DNA of 64,000 bases from Pseudomonadota bacterium (GCA_021821195.1 JAKACT010000003.1:1-64000), one strand, 5' to 3'. Counted from the stretch's first letter, positions 8,135 through 16,464 are shown. A program made the numbers and translations. The notes: generated by a model not told the origin, from the sequence alone.

Positions 8135-8442
8135 CCCAGCAGCTCGCGTTCCAGCGCCAGCAGGCGGCTGGCGATTTCCTGCGGGTGGATTTCGTACGTC
8201 CCCGATTCGATGGCGTTGCGGATCTCCTTGATCCGCGCCATGTCGGGCTTGGCCGGCGTGGCCAGGTCGCGCGCCATCGACTTCAGCCCCACCGCTTCGC
8301 CGGTCAGGCGCAGGCTGTCCACGGGTGGGGTTGCAGCGACCGCCGATTCCCGCGCGCCGCCGGCGCGGACCGGGCCGGAATCGTTGACAATTGCGGTCTC
8401 CACGGGCTTCGCCGGCAGGCCGCCTTCGATTTTCGTGGTCAT
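8131..8442 (-). CDS. flgM: Anti-sigma-28 factor FlgM
   Basis: 103 residues. The disordered N-terminal half and the conserved C-terminal segment (ARIKEIRNAIESGTYEIHPQEIASRLLALE) are typical of FlgM. It binds and holds FliA (sigma-28) until the hook is complete, then leaves through the flagellar export apparatus. FliA is encoded at 47801-48553. A near-consensus sigma-28 promoter at 8477-8503 precedes it, giving the classic feedback in which FliA makes its own inhibitor. Confidence 0.92.
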   Translation of the reverse strand: MTTKIEGGLPAKPVETAIVNDSGPVRAGGARESAVAATPPVDSLRLTGEAVGLKSMARDLATPAKPDMARIKEIRNAIESGTYEIHPQEIASRLLALERELLG

Positions 8443-8476
8443 GGGAATGTGACTCCGGTCAAATGGCTCGCAGGTT

Positions 8477-8503
8477 GTATCGGCAGGCCGGCTTGCGACT
8501 TTA
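8477..8503 (-). promoter_or_regulatory. Sigma-28 promoter of flgM-flgN-HK
   Basis: On the minus strand TAAAGTCG-N11-GCCGATAC, against the sigma-28 consensus TAAAGTTT-N11-GCCGATAA. The -10 box ends 34 bp before the flgM ATG, leaving room for a normal leader. Confidence 0.88.
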
Positions 8504-8523
8504 GGGGAATATCGCGAAAAACA

Positions 8524-9027
8524 TCAATTGACCACTTCCACCGACCCGTCGGCCGCCAGCCGACCGCGGATGATCCGGTGCGAACTGTCGTTCTCGACGT
8601 TCAGGATACCGCCGGCACGGGCCTGCCCCAATGCCTTGCCGCCCATCCGCACCTCCGTACCGCCGATGCTGGCGCGCAGGACGACTGGGTCGCCCCGCTT
8701 GACCATGACGGCCTGCGCCGGGTTTTCTCCAGCCACCTGCGTTGCCTGCGCCATCGCGCCCAGCCGCAGCGGCACGAACAACCGCCAGCCGGGGCTGTCC
8801 GGGCAGCGCACGTCGGCCACCGTGGGGCTGCTGGCGGTGGCCGCCAGCGGCTGGCGGCAGGCCGGCAGCCGCAACCCCGGGGCCACCATCGCCTGCGCCG
8901 AGGCATCCGCCTGCAGCGCCGTAATCGCGGCGTCGCGGATCGGCTGCAGCGGCTGCACGTCCTGCGCCCCGGCCGCCGCGGTGGCGGCCAGCAACAGGCA
9001 GGCAAGTAACTGGCGGGGACGATCCAT
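8524..9027 (-). CDS. flgA: FlgA, P-ring assembly chaperone
   Basis: 167 residues starting MDRPRQLLACLLLAATAAAG, a Sec signal peptide cleaved around the AGAQ site, so periplasmic. The C-terminal SAF-like half (VMVKRGDPVVLRASIGG, VRMGGKALGQARAGGILNV, GRLAADGSVEVVN) is typical of FlgA, which helps FlgI polymerise into the P ring. I chose ATG 9027 because it begins the signal peptide; the frame is open to 9174, but that part would cross the promoter region. It is divergent from cheV and preceded by its own sigma-54 site. Confidence 0.92.
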   Translation of the reverse strand: MDRPRQLLACLLLAATAAAGAQDVQPLQPIRDAAITALQADASAQAMVAPGLRLPACRQPLAATASSPTVADVRCPDSPGWRLFVPLRLGAMAQATQVAGENPAQAVMVKRGDPVVLRASIGGTEVRMGGKALGQARAGGILNVENDSSHRIIRGRLAADGSVEVVN

Positions 9028-9063
9028 TGGGCTTTCTCGCGAACACGGCACTCCCGGAACTGG

Positions 9064-9081
9064 ACGCAAGAAGCGTGCCGG
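9064..9081 (-). promoter_or_regulatory. Sigma-54 promoter of flgA
   Basis: Minus strand CCGGCACGCTTCTTGCGT has GG and GC exactly 10 bp apart, matching TGGCACG-N4-TTGC. The GC is about 39 bp before the flgA ATG. Its upstream edge touches the -35 of the divergent cheV sigma-28 promoter. Confidence 0.8.
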
Positions 9082-9083
9082 AC

Positions 9084-9110
9084 TCAAGCTGGGGCGTTTC
9101 GGGCCGACAA
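9084..9110 (+). promoter_or_regulatory. Sigma-28 promoter of cheV
   Basis: TCAAGCTG-N11-GCCGACAA; the same -35 core and spacing recur at the other sigma-28 sites in this window. The -10 box ends only 7 bases before the cheV ATG at 9118, so transcription should begin at or next to the start codon. No Shine-Dalgarno sequence is visible before that ATG. Confidence 0.8.
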
Positions 9111-9117
9111 CGGCGTC

Positions 9118-10038
9118 ATGCAACGCAACCAACTGCTCGACCGCATCGACCAACGCATCCGCCTGGCTGGCCACAACCGGTTGGCCCTGCTGCTGTTTCG
9201 GCTGGGGGGGCGTCAGCTTTTTGGCGTGAACGTATTCAAAGTGCAGGAAGTCCTGCCGCGCCCTGCCCTGTTCACCATGCCGCAGCTGCCCGCCGGCTTC
9301 CTGGGCGCCGCCGACATCCGCGGCCGCAGCGTGCCGGTGCTGGACCTGGCCAGCGCCATCGGCCAGCCGGCCGACGGCCCAGCCAACTACCTGGTGGTCA
9401 CCGAGTTCAACCGCACCGTGCAGGGCTTCCTGGTGTCAGCGGTGGACCGCATCGTCAACATCGCGGTGGAAGACGTACAGCCGCCGCCGGAGCTGGGCAA
9501 CGACCCGCATTACCTGACCGGCGTAACCCGCTACCACGACGAGCTGATCCAGCTGGTGGACGTGGAAAGCGTGCTGGCGGAAGCGCTGCCGCCGCCGCCC
9601 AGCAAGATCCAGATCGCCCCGATCGCCCACGCCGGCCACCGCGAGGTACTGGTGGTCGACGATTCGCGGGTGGCGCGCAACCAGATCCGCCACGTGCTGG
9701 ACCAGCTGGGCCTGGGCTGCACCCAGCTGTCCGATGGCCGACAGGCGCTGGACCACCTCAAGCAGATGGTGGCGTCCGGGCAGGATCCGGTGCAGCGCTA
9801 CGGCATGGTCATCTCCGATATCGAGATGCCGGCGATGGACGGCTACACGCTGACGTCGGAAATCCGTCGCGACCCGGCGCTGAGCGGCCTGTACGTGCTC
9901 CTGCACACCTCACTGTCGGGCGTGTTCAACCATGCGATGGTCGAGCGGGTGGGCGCGGACGACTTCGTGCCCAAGTACTCGCAGCAGGAACTGGCCGACC
10001 GGATTACCAGCAGGCTTGCTGAAGTTTCTAAGAATTAG
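9118..10038 (+). CDS. cheV: CheV chemotaxis coupling protein (CheW-receiver fusion)
   Basis: 306 residues. Residues ~20-160 are a CheW-like domain (NRLALLLFRLGGRQLFGVNVFKVQEVL, GAADIRGRSVPVLDL). Residues ~178-300 are a CheY-like receiver (VLVVDDSR, VISDIEMPAMDGY with the phospho-acceptor Asp, and a PKY lysine). CheV couples chemoreceptors to CheA and its receiver tunes adaptation. ATG 9118 is the only reasonable start. It precedes the flgB operon but is separated from it by an AT-rich region with a sigma-54 promoter, so it is probably monocistronic. Confidence 0.92.
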   Translation: MQRNQLLDRIDQRIRLAGHNRLALLLFRLGGRQLFGVNVFKVQEVLPRPALFTMPQLPAGFLGAADIRGRSVPVLDLASAIGQPADGPANYLVVTEFNRTVQGFLVSAVDRIVNIAVEDVQPPPELGNDPHYLTGVTRYHDELIQLVDVESVLAEALPPPPSKIQIAPIAHAGHREVLVVDDSRVARNQIRHVLDQLGLGCTQLSDGRQALDHLKQMVASGQDPVQRYGMVISDIEMPAMDGYTLTSEIRRDPALSGLYVLLHTSLSGVFNHAMVERVGADDFVPKYSQQELADRITSRLAEVSKN

Positions 10039-10043
10039 CATGC

Positions 10044-10066
10044 AAGTCATTGTTATAAATTGACTT
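10044..10066 (+). promoter_or_regulatory. AT-rich inverted repeat upstream of the flgB sigma-54 promoter
   Basis: AAGTCA-N11-TGACTT inside a markedly AT-rich stretch (about 10039-10086) in otherwise GC-rich DNA. The right half, AAATTGAC, resembles half of the GTCAAT/ATTGAC type of FleQ site known from Pseudomonas. It lies about 46 bp upstream of the -24 element, a sensible place for an activator. It is followed by TTTTAT, so it might instead be a weak terminator for cheV. Confidence 0.45.
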
Positions 10067-10111
10067 TTATCTAAACTGAAAGTATCAGCGCTCGCCCCCC
10101 CTGCCGGGCGA

Positions 10112-10128
10112 TGGCACACGCGTTGCAT
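10112..10128 (+). promoter_or_regulatory. Sigma-54 promoter of flgB operon
   Basis: TGGCACACGCGTTGCAT, a textbook -24/-12 element with GG and GC 10 bp apart, 35 bp before the flgB ATG. Expected to need RpoN2 and FleQ, both encoded in this window. Confidence 0.9.
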
Positions 10129-10162
10129 TGACTCATGCGGACAAACCCCCTTGGAGGGGCGC

Positions 10163-10525
10163 ATGAGCGATTTCCTTGGCATCCACGGTACCGCGCTGGC
10201 GCTGCGTGAGCAGCGGCTGCAGGTGCTTGCCTCCAACCTGGCCAATGCCGACACCCCCGGCTTCCAGGCGCAAGACCTGGACTTCAACACCGCCCTGCAG
10301 GCGGCGCTGTCGCCGGCCACCGGCGAGGGGGGCGATGCCCTGAGGGCCGCCGCGGATCAGGCCACCTACGCGCGCCCCGGCGTCCAGCCCAGCCTGGACG
10401 GCAACACCGTGGACACCCAGCGCGAACAGGCCACCTACGCCCAGGCGGCGCTGGAATACCGCGCCTCCATGGCCTTCGTCGAATCCAAGGTGAGGACCAT
10501 GCTCACCGCCATCACCGGCCAGTAA
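10163..10525 (+). CDS. flgB: FlgB, proximal rod protein
   Basis: 120 residues. The N-terminal rod motif is LASNLANADTPGFQAQDLDF, and the C-terminal helix (ALEYRASMAFVESKVRTMLTAI) is typical of the family. ATG 10163 follows a strong GGAGGGG; an upstream in-frame ATG at 10151 has no family similarity. First gene of flgBCDEFGHI. Exported to the periplasm, where it joins FliE and FlgC at the rod base. Confidence 0.93.
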   Translation: MSDFLGIHGTALALREQRLQVLASNLANADTPGFQAQDLDFNTALQAALSPATGEGGDALRAAADQATYARPGVQPSLDGNTVDTQREQATYAQAALEYRASMAFVESKVRTMLTAITGQ

Positions 10526-10535
10526 GGGGCACGCC

Positions 10536-10943
10536 ATGAGCAACCTGCCGATCTTCGACGTCGCCGGCTCCGCCATGCAGGCGCAGTCGGTGCGCCTGAG
10601 CACCGTCGCCAGCAACCTGGCGAATGCCAATACCGTCGCCGGCACCGCCGAGGGCGCCTACCGCGCCAAACAGCCGGTGTTCTCGGCCGAACCGGTGGCC
10701 GCCGACCCGGCGCTGGCGGGCGTGCAGGTGCTGGAAGTGCGCGAAAGCGACGCCGCACCGATCCGCCGCTACGACCCCGGCAACCCGCTGGCCGATCCGC
10801 AGGGCTATGTCTACGCCCCCGACGTGGACCCGGTGGCGCAGATGGTGGACATGATCTCCGCCTCGCGCAGCTACCAGGCCAACGTGGAGGTCTTCAACAG
10901 CGCCAAGGAATTGGCCGTCGCCACCCTCAACATGGGCCGCTGA
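10536..10943 (+). CDS. flgC: FlgC, proximal rod protein
   Basis: 135 residues. The N-terminal motif is LSTVASNLANANTVAGTAEGAYRAKQPVF. The C terminus DPVAQMVDMISASRSYQANVEVFNSAKEL is the conserved FlgC ending. It forms the rod with FlgB, FlgF and FlgG. It starts 10 bp after flgB and ends 2 bp before flgD. Confidence 0.94.
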   Translation: MSNLPIFDVAGSAMQAQSVRLSTVASNLANANTVAGTAEGAYRAKQPVFSAEPVAADPALAGVQVLEVRESDAAPIRRYDPGNPLADPQGYVYAPDVDPVAQMVDMISASRSYQANVEVFNSAKELAVATLNMGR

Positions 10944-10945
10944 AC

Positions 10946-11617
10946 ATGAGCACCGTGAATCCCGCAGCGGGCAGCGACGGCGCCTACGCGCAGTACGCCT
11001 TCCCCAGCACCAGCAAGGGCAAGAACGACGGCATGGGCCAGGCCGACTTCCTGCGCCTGATGACCGAGCAGATGAAGAACCAGGACCCGCTGAACCCGCT
11101 CAAGGGCAACGAGTTCCTCGGCCAGCTGGCGCAGTTCTCCACCGTGCAGGGCATCGAGAACATGCAGCAGGCAATGTCCGCCATGGCCAGCGTGATGGAA
11201 AACGACCAGTCGCTGCGCGCCGCCAGCCTGGTCGGCCGCGACGCGCTGGTGGAAGTGGACAAGGTGACCCTGGCCGAAGGCGCTGGCGCCAACGGCGAGA
11301 TCGTCGCCACCCGCTCCGGCCCGGTCCAGTTGGAAGTGGTCGGGGCCGGTGGACAGGTGGTGCGCCGGATCGGCGTCGAAGCCGCCGGCGCCGGCCCGGT
11401 GCAGTTCGCCTGGGACGGCAAGGACGGCGACGGCAACGCGCTGCCGGCCGGCACCTACACCTTCCGCGCCAGCAGCGGCAGCGGCGATGCGAGCGAGGCG
11501 CTGGGTGTGCGGATGGCCGCGCGCATCGACAGCGTCTCGATCGAACCCACCGGGCTGGTCCTGAACCTCGCCGGCCTCGGCAGCATGCCGCTGTCTTCCG
11601 TCCGTCGCATCGGCTGA
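10946..11617 (+). CDS. flgD: FlgD, hook cap / hook assembly scaffold
   Basis: 223 residues. The conserved N-terminal part has ADFLRLMTEQMKNQDPLNPL and FLGQLAQFSTVQGIENMQ. The C-terminal part carries a FlgD Ig-like domain (AWDGKDGDGNALPAGTYTF). FlgD caps the growing hook so that FlgE monomers can polymerise and is discarded when the hook is finished. Confidence 0.94.
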   Translation: MSTVNPAAGSDGAYAQYAFPSTSKGKNDGMGQADFLRLMTEQMKNQDPLNPLKGNEFLGQLAQFSTVQGIENMQQAMSAMASVMENDQSLRAASLVGRDALVEVDKVTLAEGAGANGEIVATRSGPVQLEVVGAGGQVVRRIGVEAAGAGPVQFAWDGKDGDGNALPAGTYTFRASSGSGDASEALGVRMAARIDSVSIEPTGLVLNLAGLGSMPLSSVRRIG

Positions 11618-11648
11618 CCGCCGTTCAACCCTTTCCAAGGAGCGCACC

Positions 11649-12866
11649 ATGAGCTTTCGCATCTCCGTCAGCGGCATGAACGCCGCCAGCCAGGACCTCA
11701 ACGTCACCTCCAACAACATCGCCAACGTCAACACCACCGGCTTCAAGCAGTCGCGCGCGGAGTTCGGCGATCTGTTCGCGGTATCTGCCTATGGCCTGTC
11801 CAACGCCGCCACCGGCGCCGGCGTGCGCATGCAGGCCGTGGCCCAGCAGTTCGGCCAGGGCAACATCGACTTCACCGGCCGCGCGCTGGACATGGCCATT
11901 TCCGGGCAGGGCTTCTTCACCCTCTCGAACAACGGCGCAACGGTCTACTCGCGCGCCGGCAACTTCGGCGCCGACCGCGAGGGTTACGTGGTCAACCCCG
12001 CCGGCCATCGCCTGCAGGTGTTCCTGCCGAATACCGCCGGCGGCTTCGACACCGGCCGCATGGGCGACCTGCAGCTGCCCACCGGCGACGCGCCGCCCGC
12101 CGCCACCGGCAACGTCACGGTGGAGACGAACCTGCCGGCTGCGGCCAGCGCGCCCACGGTGGCGCCGTTCGACCCGCTGGATCCCAACAGCTACAACCAC
12201 ACCACCGCGGTCACCGTGTACGACTCTCTGGGCGCCGCGCACAGCCAGTCGCTGTATTTCGTGAAGACCGCCAACCCCAACGAGTGGCAGGTGCATACCC
12301 TGGTCGACGGCAACGCGGTGGGTGGCCCGCAGACCCTGCAGTATTCCGATGCCGGCGCGCTGACCTCGCCCTCGCCGGGCCAGATCACCCTCCCGGCCTA
12401 CGCCACGACCAATGGTTCGGCGCCGCTGAACATGGTGCTGGACCTGGGCCGCTCCACCCAGTACGGCGACAAGTTCAGCGTGCTGGGCTTGACCCAGGAC
12501 GGCCATACCACCGGCCGCCTCACCGGCGTGGAGACCTCGCCGGAAGGCGTGGTGTCGGCGCGCTACACCAACGGCGTGGTGCAGCCGCTGGGCCAGGTGG
12601 CGATGACCAACTTCGTCAACCCGCAGGGGCTGCAATCGCTGGGCGACAACGTCTGGGCCGAAACCTACAACTCCGGCGAACCGCGCCGGGGCCAGGCCAG
12701 CACCGCCGACTTCGGCATGGTCCAGGGTGGCGGCCTCGAAGCCTCCAACGTGGACCTGACCGAGCAGCTGGTGAACATGATCACCGCGCAGCGCAACTTC
12801 CAGGCCAACGCGCAGATGATCCAGACCCAGGACCAGATCACCCAGACCGTGATCAACATCCGCTGA
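11649..12866 (+). CDS. flgE: FlgE, hook protein
   Basis: 405 residues, close to the usual enterobacterial length. The N-terminal motif reads TSNNIANVNTTGFKQSRAEF; the FlgE central domain lies about 160-300; the C terminus ends EASNVDLTEQLVNMITAQRN, then QANAQMIQTQD. Builds the flexible hook outside the cell. AAGGAG lies 6 bases before the ATG. It is followed by a strong hairpin before flgF. Confidence 0.94.
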   Translation: MSFRISVSGMNAASQDLNVTSNNIANVNTTGFKQSRAEFGDLFAVSAYGLSNAATGAGVRMQAVAQQFGQGNIDFTGRALDMAISGQGFFTLSNNGATVYSRAGNFGADREGYVVNPAGHRLQVFLPNTAGGFDTGRMGDLQLPTGDAPPAATGNVTVETNLPAAASAPTVAPFDPLDPNSYNHTTAVTVYDSLGAAHSQSLYFVKTANPNEWQVHTLVDGNAVGGPQTLQYSDAGALTSPSPGQITLPAYATTNGSAPLNMVLDLGRSTQYGDKFSVLGLTQDGHTTGRLTGVETSPEGVVSARYTNGVVQPLGQVAMTNFVNPQGLQSLGDNVWAETYNSGEPRRGQASTADFGMVQGGGLEASNVDLTEQLVNMITAQRNFQANAQMIQTQDQITQTVINIR

Positions 12867-12875
12867 TGAACCACC

Positions 12876-12899
12876 CCGCCCCCGTATTGACGGGGGCGG
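12876..12899 (+). promoter_or_regulatory. Perfect 10-bp hairpin between flgE and flgF
   Basis: CCGCCCCCGT, loop ATTG, ACGGGGGCGG: a fully complementary GC-rich stem in the 45-bp flgE-flgF gap, just upstream of the flgF ribosome-binding site (CGGAGG). No U-run follows, so complete termination is unlikely. It could act as an mRNA 3'-end stabiliser or partial attenuator that raises hook-protein yield above the downstream rod proteins. Confidence 0.75.
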
Positions 12900-12911
12900 C
12901 CGGAGGCTGCC

Positions 12912-13658
12912 ATGACCGATCGAGCCCTCTACGTTGCGATGACCGGCGCCAGCGCCATGCTGCGCGGCCAGGCCACCGTGGCCAACAATCTTGCCAATGC
13001 CGACCGGGTGGGCTTCCAGGCCACGCTGGAAGCCACCTCGGCCAAGCCGATCGAGGGTCCGGGCTATCCGTCTCGCGTGGCCACCGAAGCGCGCACGCTG
13101 GGCATCGACGCCCGCATGGGCGCGATCCGGCAAACCGGCAACCCGCTCGACATCGCCCTGCACCAGGAACGCTGGCTGGCGGTGCAGGACGGCACCGGCG
13201 CCACCGCCTATACCCGCGCCGGCGACCTCACCATCAACGCCAACGGCCTGCTGTCCACCGCCAGCGGCCAGCTGGTGCTGGGCGCCGACGGTGCGCCGCT
13301 GGCGATCCCGCCCAGCCAGAGCATGGACATCGCCGCCGACGGCACCATCTCCACCGTCCCGCTGGGCCAGCCGCCTTCCACCATCGCCGAAGCCGGCCGG
13401 CTGCAGCTGATCTCGGCCAAGACCACCGAAATGGAGCGCGGCGACGACGGCCTGCTGCGCCCGCGCGCCGGCATCACCCCGCAGCCCGCCACCGGCGCCT
13501 CGCTGACCTCCGGCACGCTGGAAGACAGCAACGTCCGCCCGGCGGATGCGCTGGTGTCGATGATCGAGCTGGCGCGCAAGTTCGAAATGCAGGTACAGCT
13601 CTTGCAGCGTGCCGACGAGAACGCGCGCGCCACCGCCTCGCTGGTGTCGATGCGCTGA
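12912..13658 (+). CDS. flgF: FlgF, proximal rod protein
   Basis: 248 residues. Begins MTDRALYVAMTGASAMLRGQ, then ANNLANADRVGFQATLEA. The central flagellin-hook core contains AYTRAGDLTINANGLL and the C terminus has LEDSNVRPADALVSMIELARKFEMQ. Part of the rod. GGAGG lies 6-7 bases before the ATG. Confidence 0.93.
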   Translation: MTDRALYVAMTGASAMLRGQATVANNLANADRVGFQATLEATSAKPIEGPGYPSRVATEARTLGIDARMGAIRQTGNPLDIALHQERWLAVQDGTGATAYTRAGDLTINANGLLSTASGQLVLGADGAPLAIPPSQSMDIAADGTISTVPLGQPPSTIAEAGRLQLISAKTTEMERGDDGLLRPRAGITPQPATGASLTSGTLEDSNVRPADALVSMIELARKFEMQVQLLQRADENARATASLVSMR

Positions 13659-13703
13659 CCGCAGCGCGTGAAATTCCCGAATTGAACTGAAAGGACCAAC
13701 GCC

Positions 13704-14489
13704 ATGACCCAGTCCCTGTGGATCGCCAAGACCGGCCTCGATGCCCAGCAGACCAAGATGGCGGTGATCTCCAACAATCTCGCCAACACCAACACCACCG
13801 GCTTCAAGCGCGACCGCGCCAGCTTCGAGGACCTGCTGTACCAGACCATCCGCCAGCCCGGCGGCGCCACCTCCGAGCAGACCCAGCTGCCCACCGGCCT
13901 GCAGATCGGTACCGGCGTGCGGGTGGCGGCTACTGCCAAGCAGTTCGCCCAAGGCACCCTCAACCAGACCGGAAACGCACTGGACACCGCCATCAACGGT
14001 CGCGGCTTCTTCGAGGTACTGATGCCGGACGGCAGCTCCGCCTACACCCGCGACGGCAGTTTCCAGATCAATGCGCAGGGCGAAGTGGTTACCAACGAGG
14101 GCTACCCCGTGCAGCCCGGCCTGCAGCTGCCGGAGGGCGCGCAGAGCGTGACCATCGGCGCCGACGGCACGGTCAGCGTGCAGCTGGCCGGCCAGGCGCA
14201 GCCGGTGCAGATCGGCGCGCTGACCCTGGCCGACTTCGTCAATCCGGCCGGCCTGCAGGCGCTGGGCGAGAACCTGTTCGCAGAAACCGGCGCAAGTGGC
14301 CCCGCGCAGACCGGTGGTCCCGGCACCGGTGGCCTTGGCCGGCTGATCCAGGGCGCGCTGGAAGCTTCCAACGTCAACGTGGTGGAGGAGCTGGTGTCGA
14401 TGATCGAGACCCAGCGCGCCTACGAGACCAACGCCAAGGCGATCTCCACCACCGACCAGATGCTGGCGTTCCTGAACAACAACGTGTGA
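13704..14489 (+). CDS. flgG: FlgG, distal rod protein
   Basis: 261 residues, the length typical of the family. N-terminal [20 protein letters not shown] then [19 protein letters not shown]; middle [19 protein letters not shown]-terminal [25 protein letters not shown]. FlgG forms the long distal rod that passes through the P and L rings. Confidence 0.95.
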   Translation: MTQSLWIAKTGLDAQQTKMAVISNNLANTNTTGFKRDRASFEDLLYQTIRQPGGATSEQTQLPTGLQIGTGVRVAATAKQFAQGTLNQTGNALDTAINGRGFFEVLMPDGSSAYTRDGSFQINAQGEVVTNEGYPVQPGLQLPEGAQSVTIGADGTVSVQLAGQAQPVQIGALTLADFVNPAGLQALGENLFAETGASGPAQTGGPGTGGLGRLIQGALEASNVNVVEELVSMIETQRAYETNAKAISTTDQMLAFLNNNV

Positions 14490-14497
14490 GCACCGCC

Positions 14498-15229
14498 ATG
14501 AGCCGCGTCGCCCCCCTCGCCCGCGCCGCCGCGCTGACAGCCGCAATCTTCGGCCTGTCTGCCTGCGCCACGGTCAACAAGCTGCAGGGCGACGTGCGCC
14601 CGTTCGACGCCCCCGTCGCGCAGTACGCGGAAGCCGCGCCGCAACCGTTGCGCGCCGCGCCCGGCCCAGGCGACGGCGGCGGCTCGATCTATGCAGGTCG
14701 CACCGGCAAGCCGATGCGCCTGTTCCAAGACAACAAGGCCAGCGACATCGGCGACCTGCTGACCATCGTACTGGTGGAAAGCACCACCGCCACCACCAAG
14801 GCCAATACCGCCATCACCAAGAAGAGCGGCGTCGACATGGCGGCCCCGACCCTGATGGGGCAGCAGGTCACGCTGAACGGCAAATCCCTGTTGGCGGCAT
14901 CAGTTGAAGGCGGGCGCGACTTCGCCGGCAACGGCAACAGCGCCCAGAGCAACAAGCTGGAAGGCCAGCTGACCGTACGGGTGGTGCAGGACCTCGGCAA
15001 CGGCAACCTGCTGGTGCGCGGCGACAAGCAGCTGCGCCTGAACCAAGGTGACGAACTGGTGCAAGTACAGGGCATCGTCCGCCGCGCCGACATCGGTTCC
15101 GACAACCGCATCACCTCCGACCGCGTGGCTGATGCCCGCATCGTCTACGGCGGCCGCGGCACCCTCGCCCGCTCCAATGCGATGGGCTGGCTGGGCCGCT
15201 TCTTCAACTCCGCGCTGTTCCCCTACTGA
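14498..15229 (+). CDS. flgH: FlgH, L-ring lipoprotein
   Basis: 243 residues starting at ATG 14498. The signal sequence ends in a lipobox, LSAC with Cys23, so this is an outer-membrane lipoprotein. Family segments: [57 protein letters not shown] and a terminal [13 protein letters not shown]. It forms the outer-membrane bushing around the rod. Confidence 0.94.
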   Translation: MSRVAPLARAAALTAAIFGLSACATVNKLQGDVRPFDAPVAQYAEAAPQPLRAAPGPGDGGGSIYAGRTGKPMRLFQDNKASDIGDLLTIVLVESTTATTKANTAITKKSGVDMAAPTLMGQQVTLNGKSLLAASVEGGRDFAGNGNSAQSNKLEGQLTVRVVQDLGNGNLLVRGDKQLRLNQGDELVQVQGIVRRADIGSDNRITSDRVADARIVYGGRGTLARSNAMGWLGRFFNSALFPY

Positions 15230-15240
15230 GGCCGCCGACG

Positions 15241-16341
15241 ATGAAACGTATCGCAACCGCGTTGGCCGCCCTGCTGTGCACCCTGGCGCTGGCGCCGCCC
15301 GCACAGGCCGAGCGCGTCAAGGATCTGGCGCAGGTGGCCGGCGTGCGCGGCAACCCCTTGATCGGCTACGGCCTGGTGGTGGGGCTGGACGGCAGCGGCG
15401 ACCGCACCAGCCAGACCCCGTTCACCGTGCAGAGCCTGCGCACCATGCTCGACCAGCTGGGCGTGTCGATCCCGCCCAACGTCAATCCGCAGCTCAAGAA
15501 CGTGGCGGCAGTGGCGGTGCACGCCGAACTGCCGGCGTTCGCAAAGCCCGGCCAGCCGATCGACGTGACCGTGTCCTCGATCGGCAACGCCGGCTCGCTG
15601 CGCGGCGGCAGCCTGCTGATGACCCAGCTCAAAGGCGCCGACGGCGAGGTCTACGCGATTGCCCAGGGCAGCCTGGTGGTCAGCGGCTTCGGCGCATCCG
15701 GGCGCGATGGCTCGCGGATCTCGGTGAACGCGCCCAACGGCGGCCGGATTCCGTCCGGCGCCATCGTCGAACGCTCGGTGCCGTCATCCAACGCCAGCGA
15801 CAAGGTCATGCTGAACCTGCACGAAGCCGACTTCACCACCGCCTCGCGGATCGTCTCGGCGGTGAACCGCAGCTTCGGCGCCGGCAGCGCCCGCGCGCTG
15901 GACGGCGTGACCATCGAGATCGCGCCGCCGCCGGGCGACCGGATCAGCTTCCTCGCCGCACTGGAATCCCTGGATGTGGATCCCGGCACCGCCGCCGCCA
16001 AGGTCATCGTCAACGCCCGTTCCGGCACCGTGGTGATGGGCGGCCAGGTCAGCGTGCTGCCGGCGGCAGTCGCGCACGGCTCGCTCACCGTCACTATCAG
16101 CGAAGCCACCCAGGTCAGCCAGCCGGAGCCGTTCGGCCGCGGCAGCACCGTGGTGGCACCGCAATCCACCGTCAGCGCGGAGGCCGAGGGCAGCCACATG
16201 GTGCTGTTCCGCGGCGGAACCTCGCTGGAGGAGATCGTGCGCGCGGTCAACGCGGTGGGCGCGGCACCGGGCGACATCGTGGCGATCCTGGAAGCCCTCA
16301 AGCAGGCCGGCGCCCTGCGCGCCGAGCTGGAAGTGATCTGA
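15241..16341 (+). CDS. flgI: FlgI, P-ring protein
   Basis: 366 residues, standard length. A signal peptide ends at PAQA near residue 23, followed by the hallmark [20 protein letters not shown] then VVGLDGSGD. The C terminus has [21 protein letters not shown]. Forms the periplasmic P ring with help from FlgA. Last gene of the flgB operon before a repeat-bearing gap. Confidence 0.95.
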   Translation: MKRIATALAALLCTLALAPPAQAERVKDLAQVAGVRGNPLIGYGLVVGLDGSGDRTSQTPFTVQSLRTMLDQLGVSIPPNVNPQLKNVAAVAVHAELPAFAKPGQPIDVTVSSIGNAGSLRGGSLLMTQLKGADGEVYAIAQGSLVVSGFGASGRDGSRISVNAPNGGRIPSGAIVERSVPSSNASDKVMLNLHEADFTTASRIVSAVNRSFGAGSARALDGVTIEIAPPPGDRISFLAALESLDVDPGTAAAKVIVNARSGTVVMGGQVSVLPAAVAHGSLTVTISEATQVSQPEPFGRGSTVVAPQSTVSAEAEGSHMVLFRGGTSLEEIVRAVNAVGAAPGDIVAILEALKQAGALRAELEVI

Positions 16342-16398
16342 CCCCCGCGCCAACAAGACGCCCCCCGTTTGGAAGCGAGTTCAGCCCCGCCCCAAACT

Positions 16399-16464
16399 CC
16401 GGGTCGCAGCTGAAGCCGCCCCTGCACGCCGCAACGCCGGGTCGCGGCTGCAGCCCCTCCTGCA
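16399..16464. repeat. Tandem pair of REP-like elements (GGCTNCAGCC family)
   Basis: Two related 28-base copies at 16399-16426 (core TCGCAGCTGAAGCCGCCCCT) and 16437-16464 (core TCGCGGCTGCAGCCCCTCCT), starts 38 bp apart. They match the palindromic 'GTAGGAGCGGCTTCAGCCGCGA' repeats common between genes in Xanthomonadaceae. They lie between flgI and the flgJ promoter, where they may protect the 3' end of the flgB-I message or slow readthrough. Confidence 0.7.

Noticed and set aside
11625-14546. 973-codon open frame on the minus strand over flgE-flgF-flgG
   Set aside because: Shadow of three clear rod/hook genes on the plus strand; the translation is repetitive Gly/Val/His-rich with no recognisable domain.
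16342-16398. Classical rho-independent terminator after flgI
   Set aside because: Only imperfect pairing (CCCGTTTGG/CCAAACTCCGGG) and no T-run; the REP-like pair explains the gap better.
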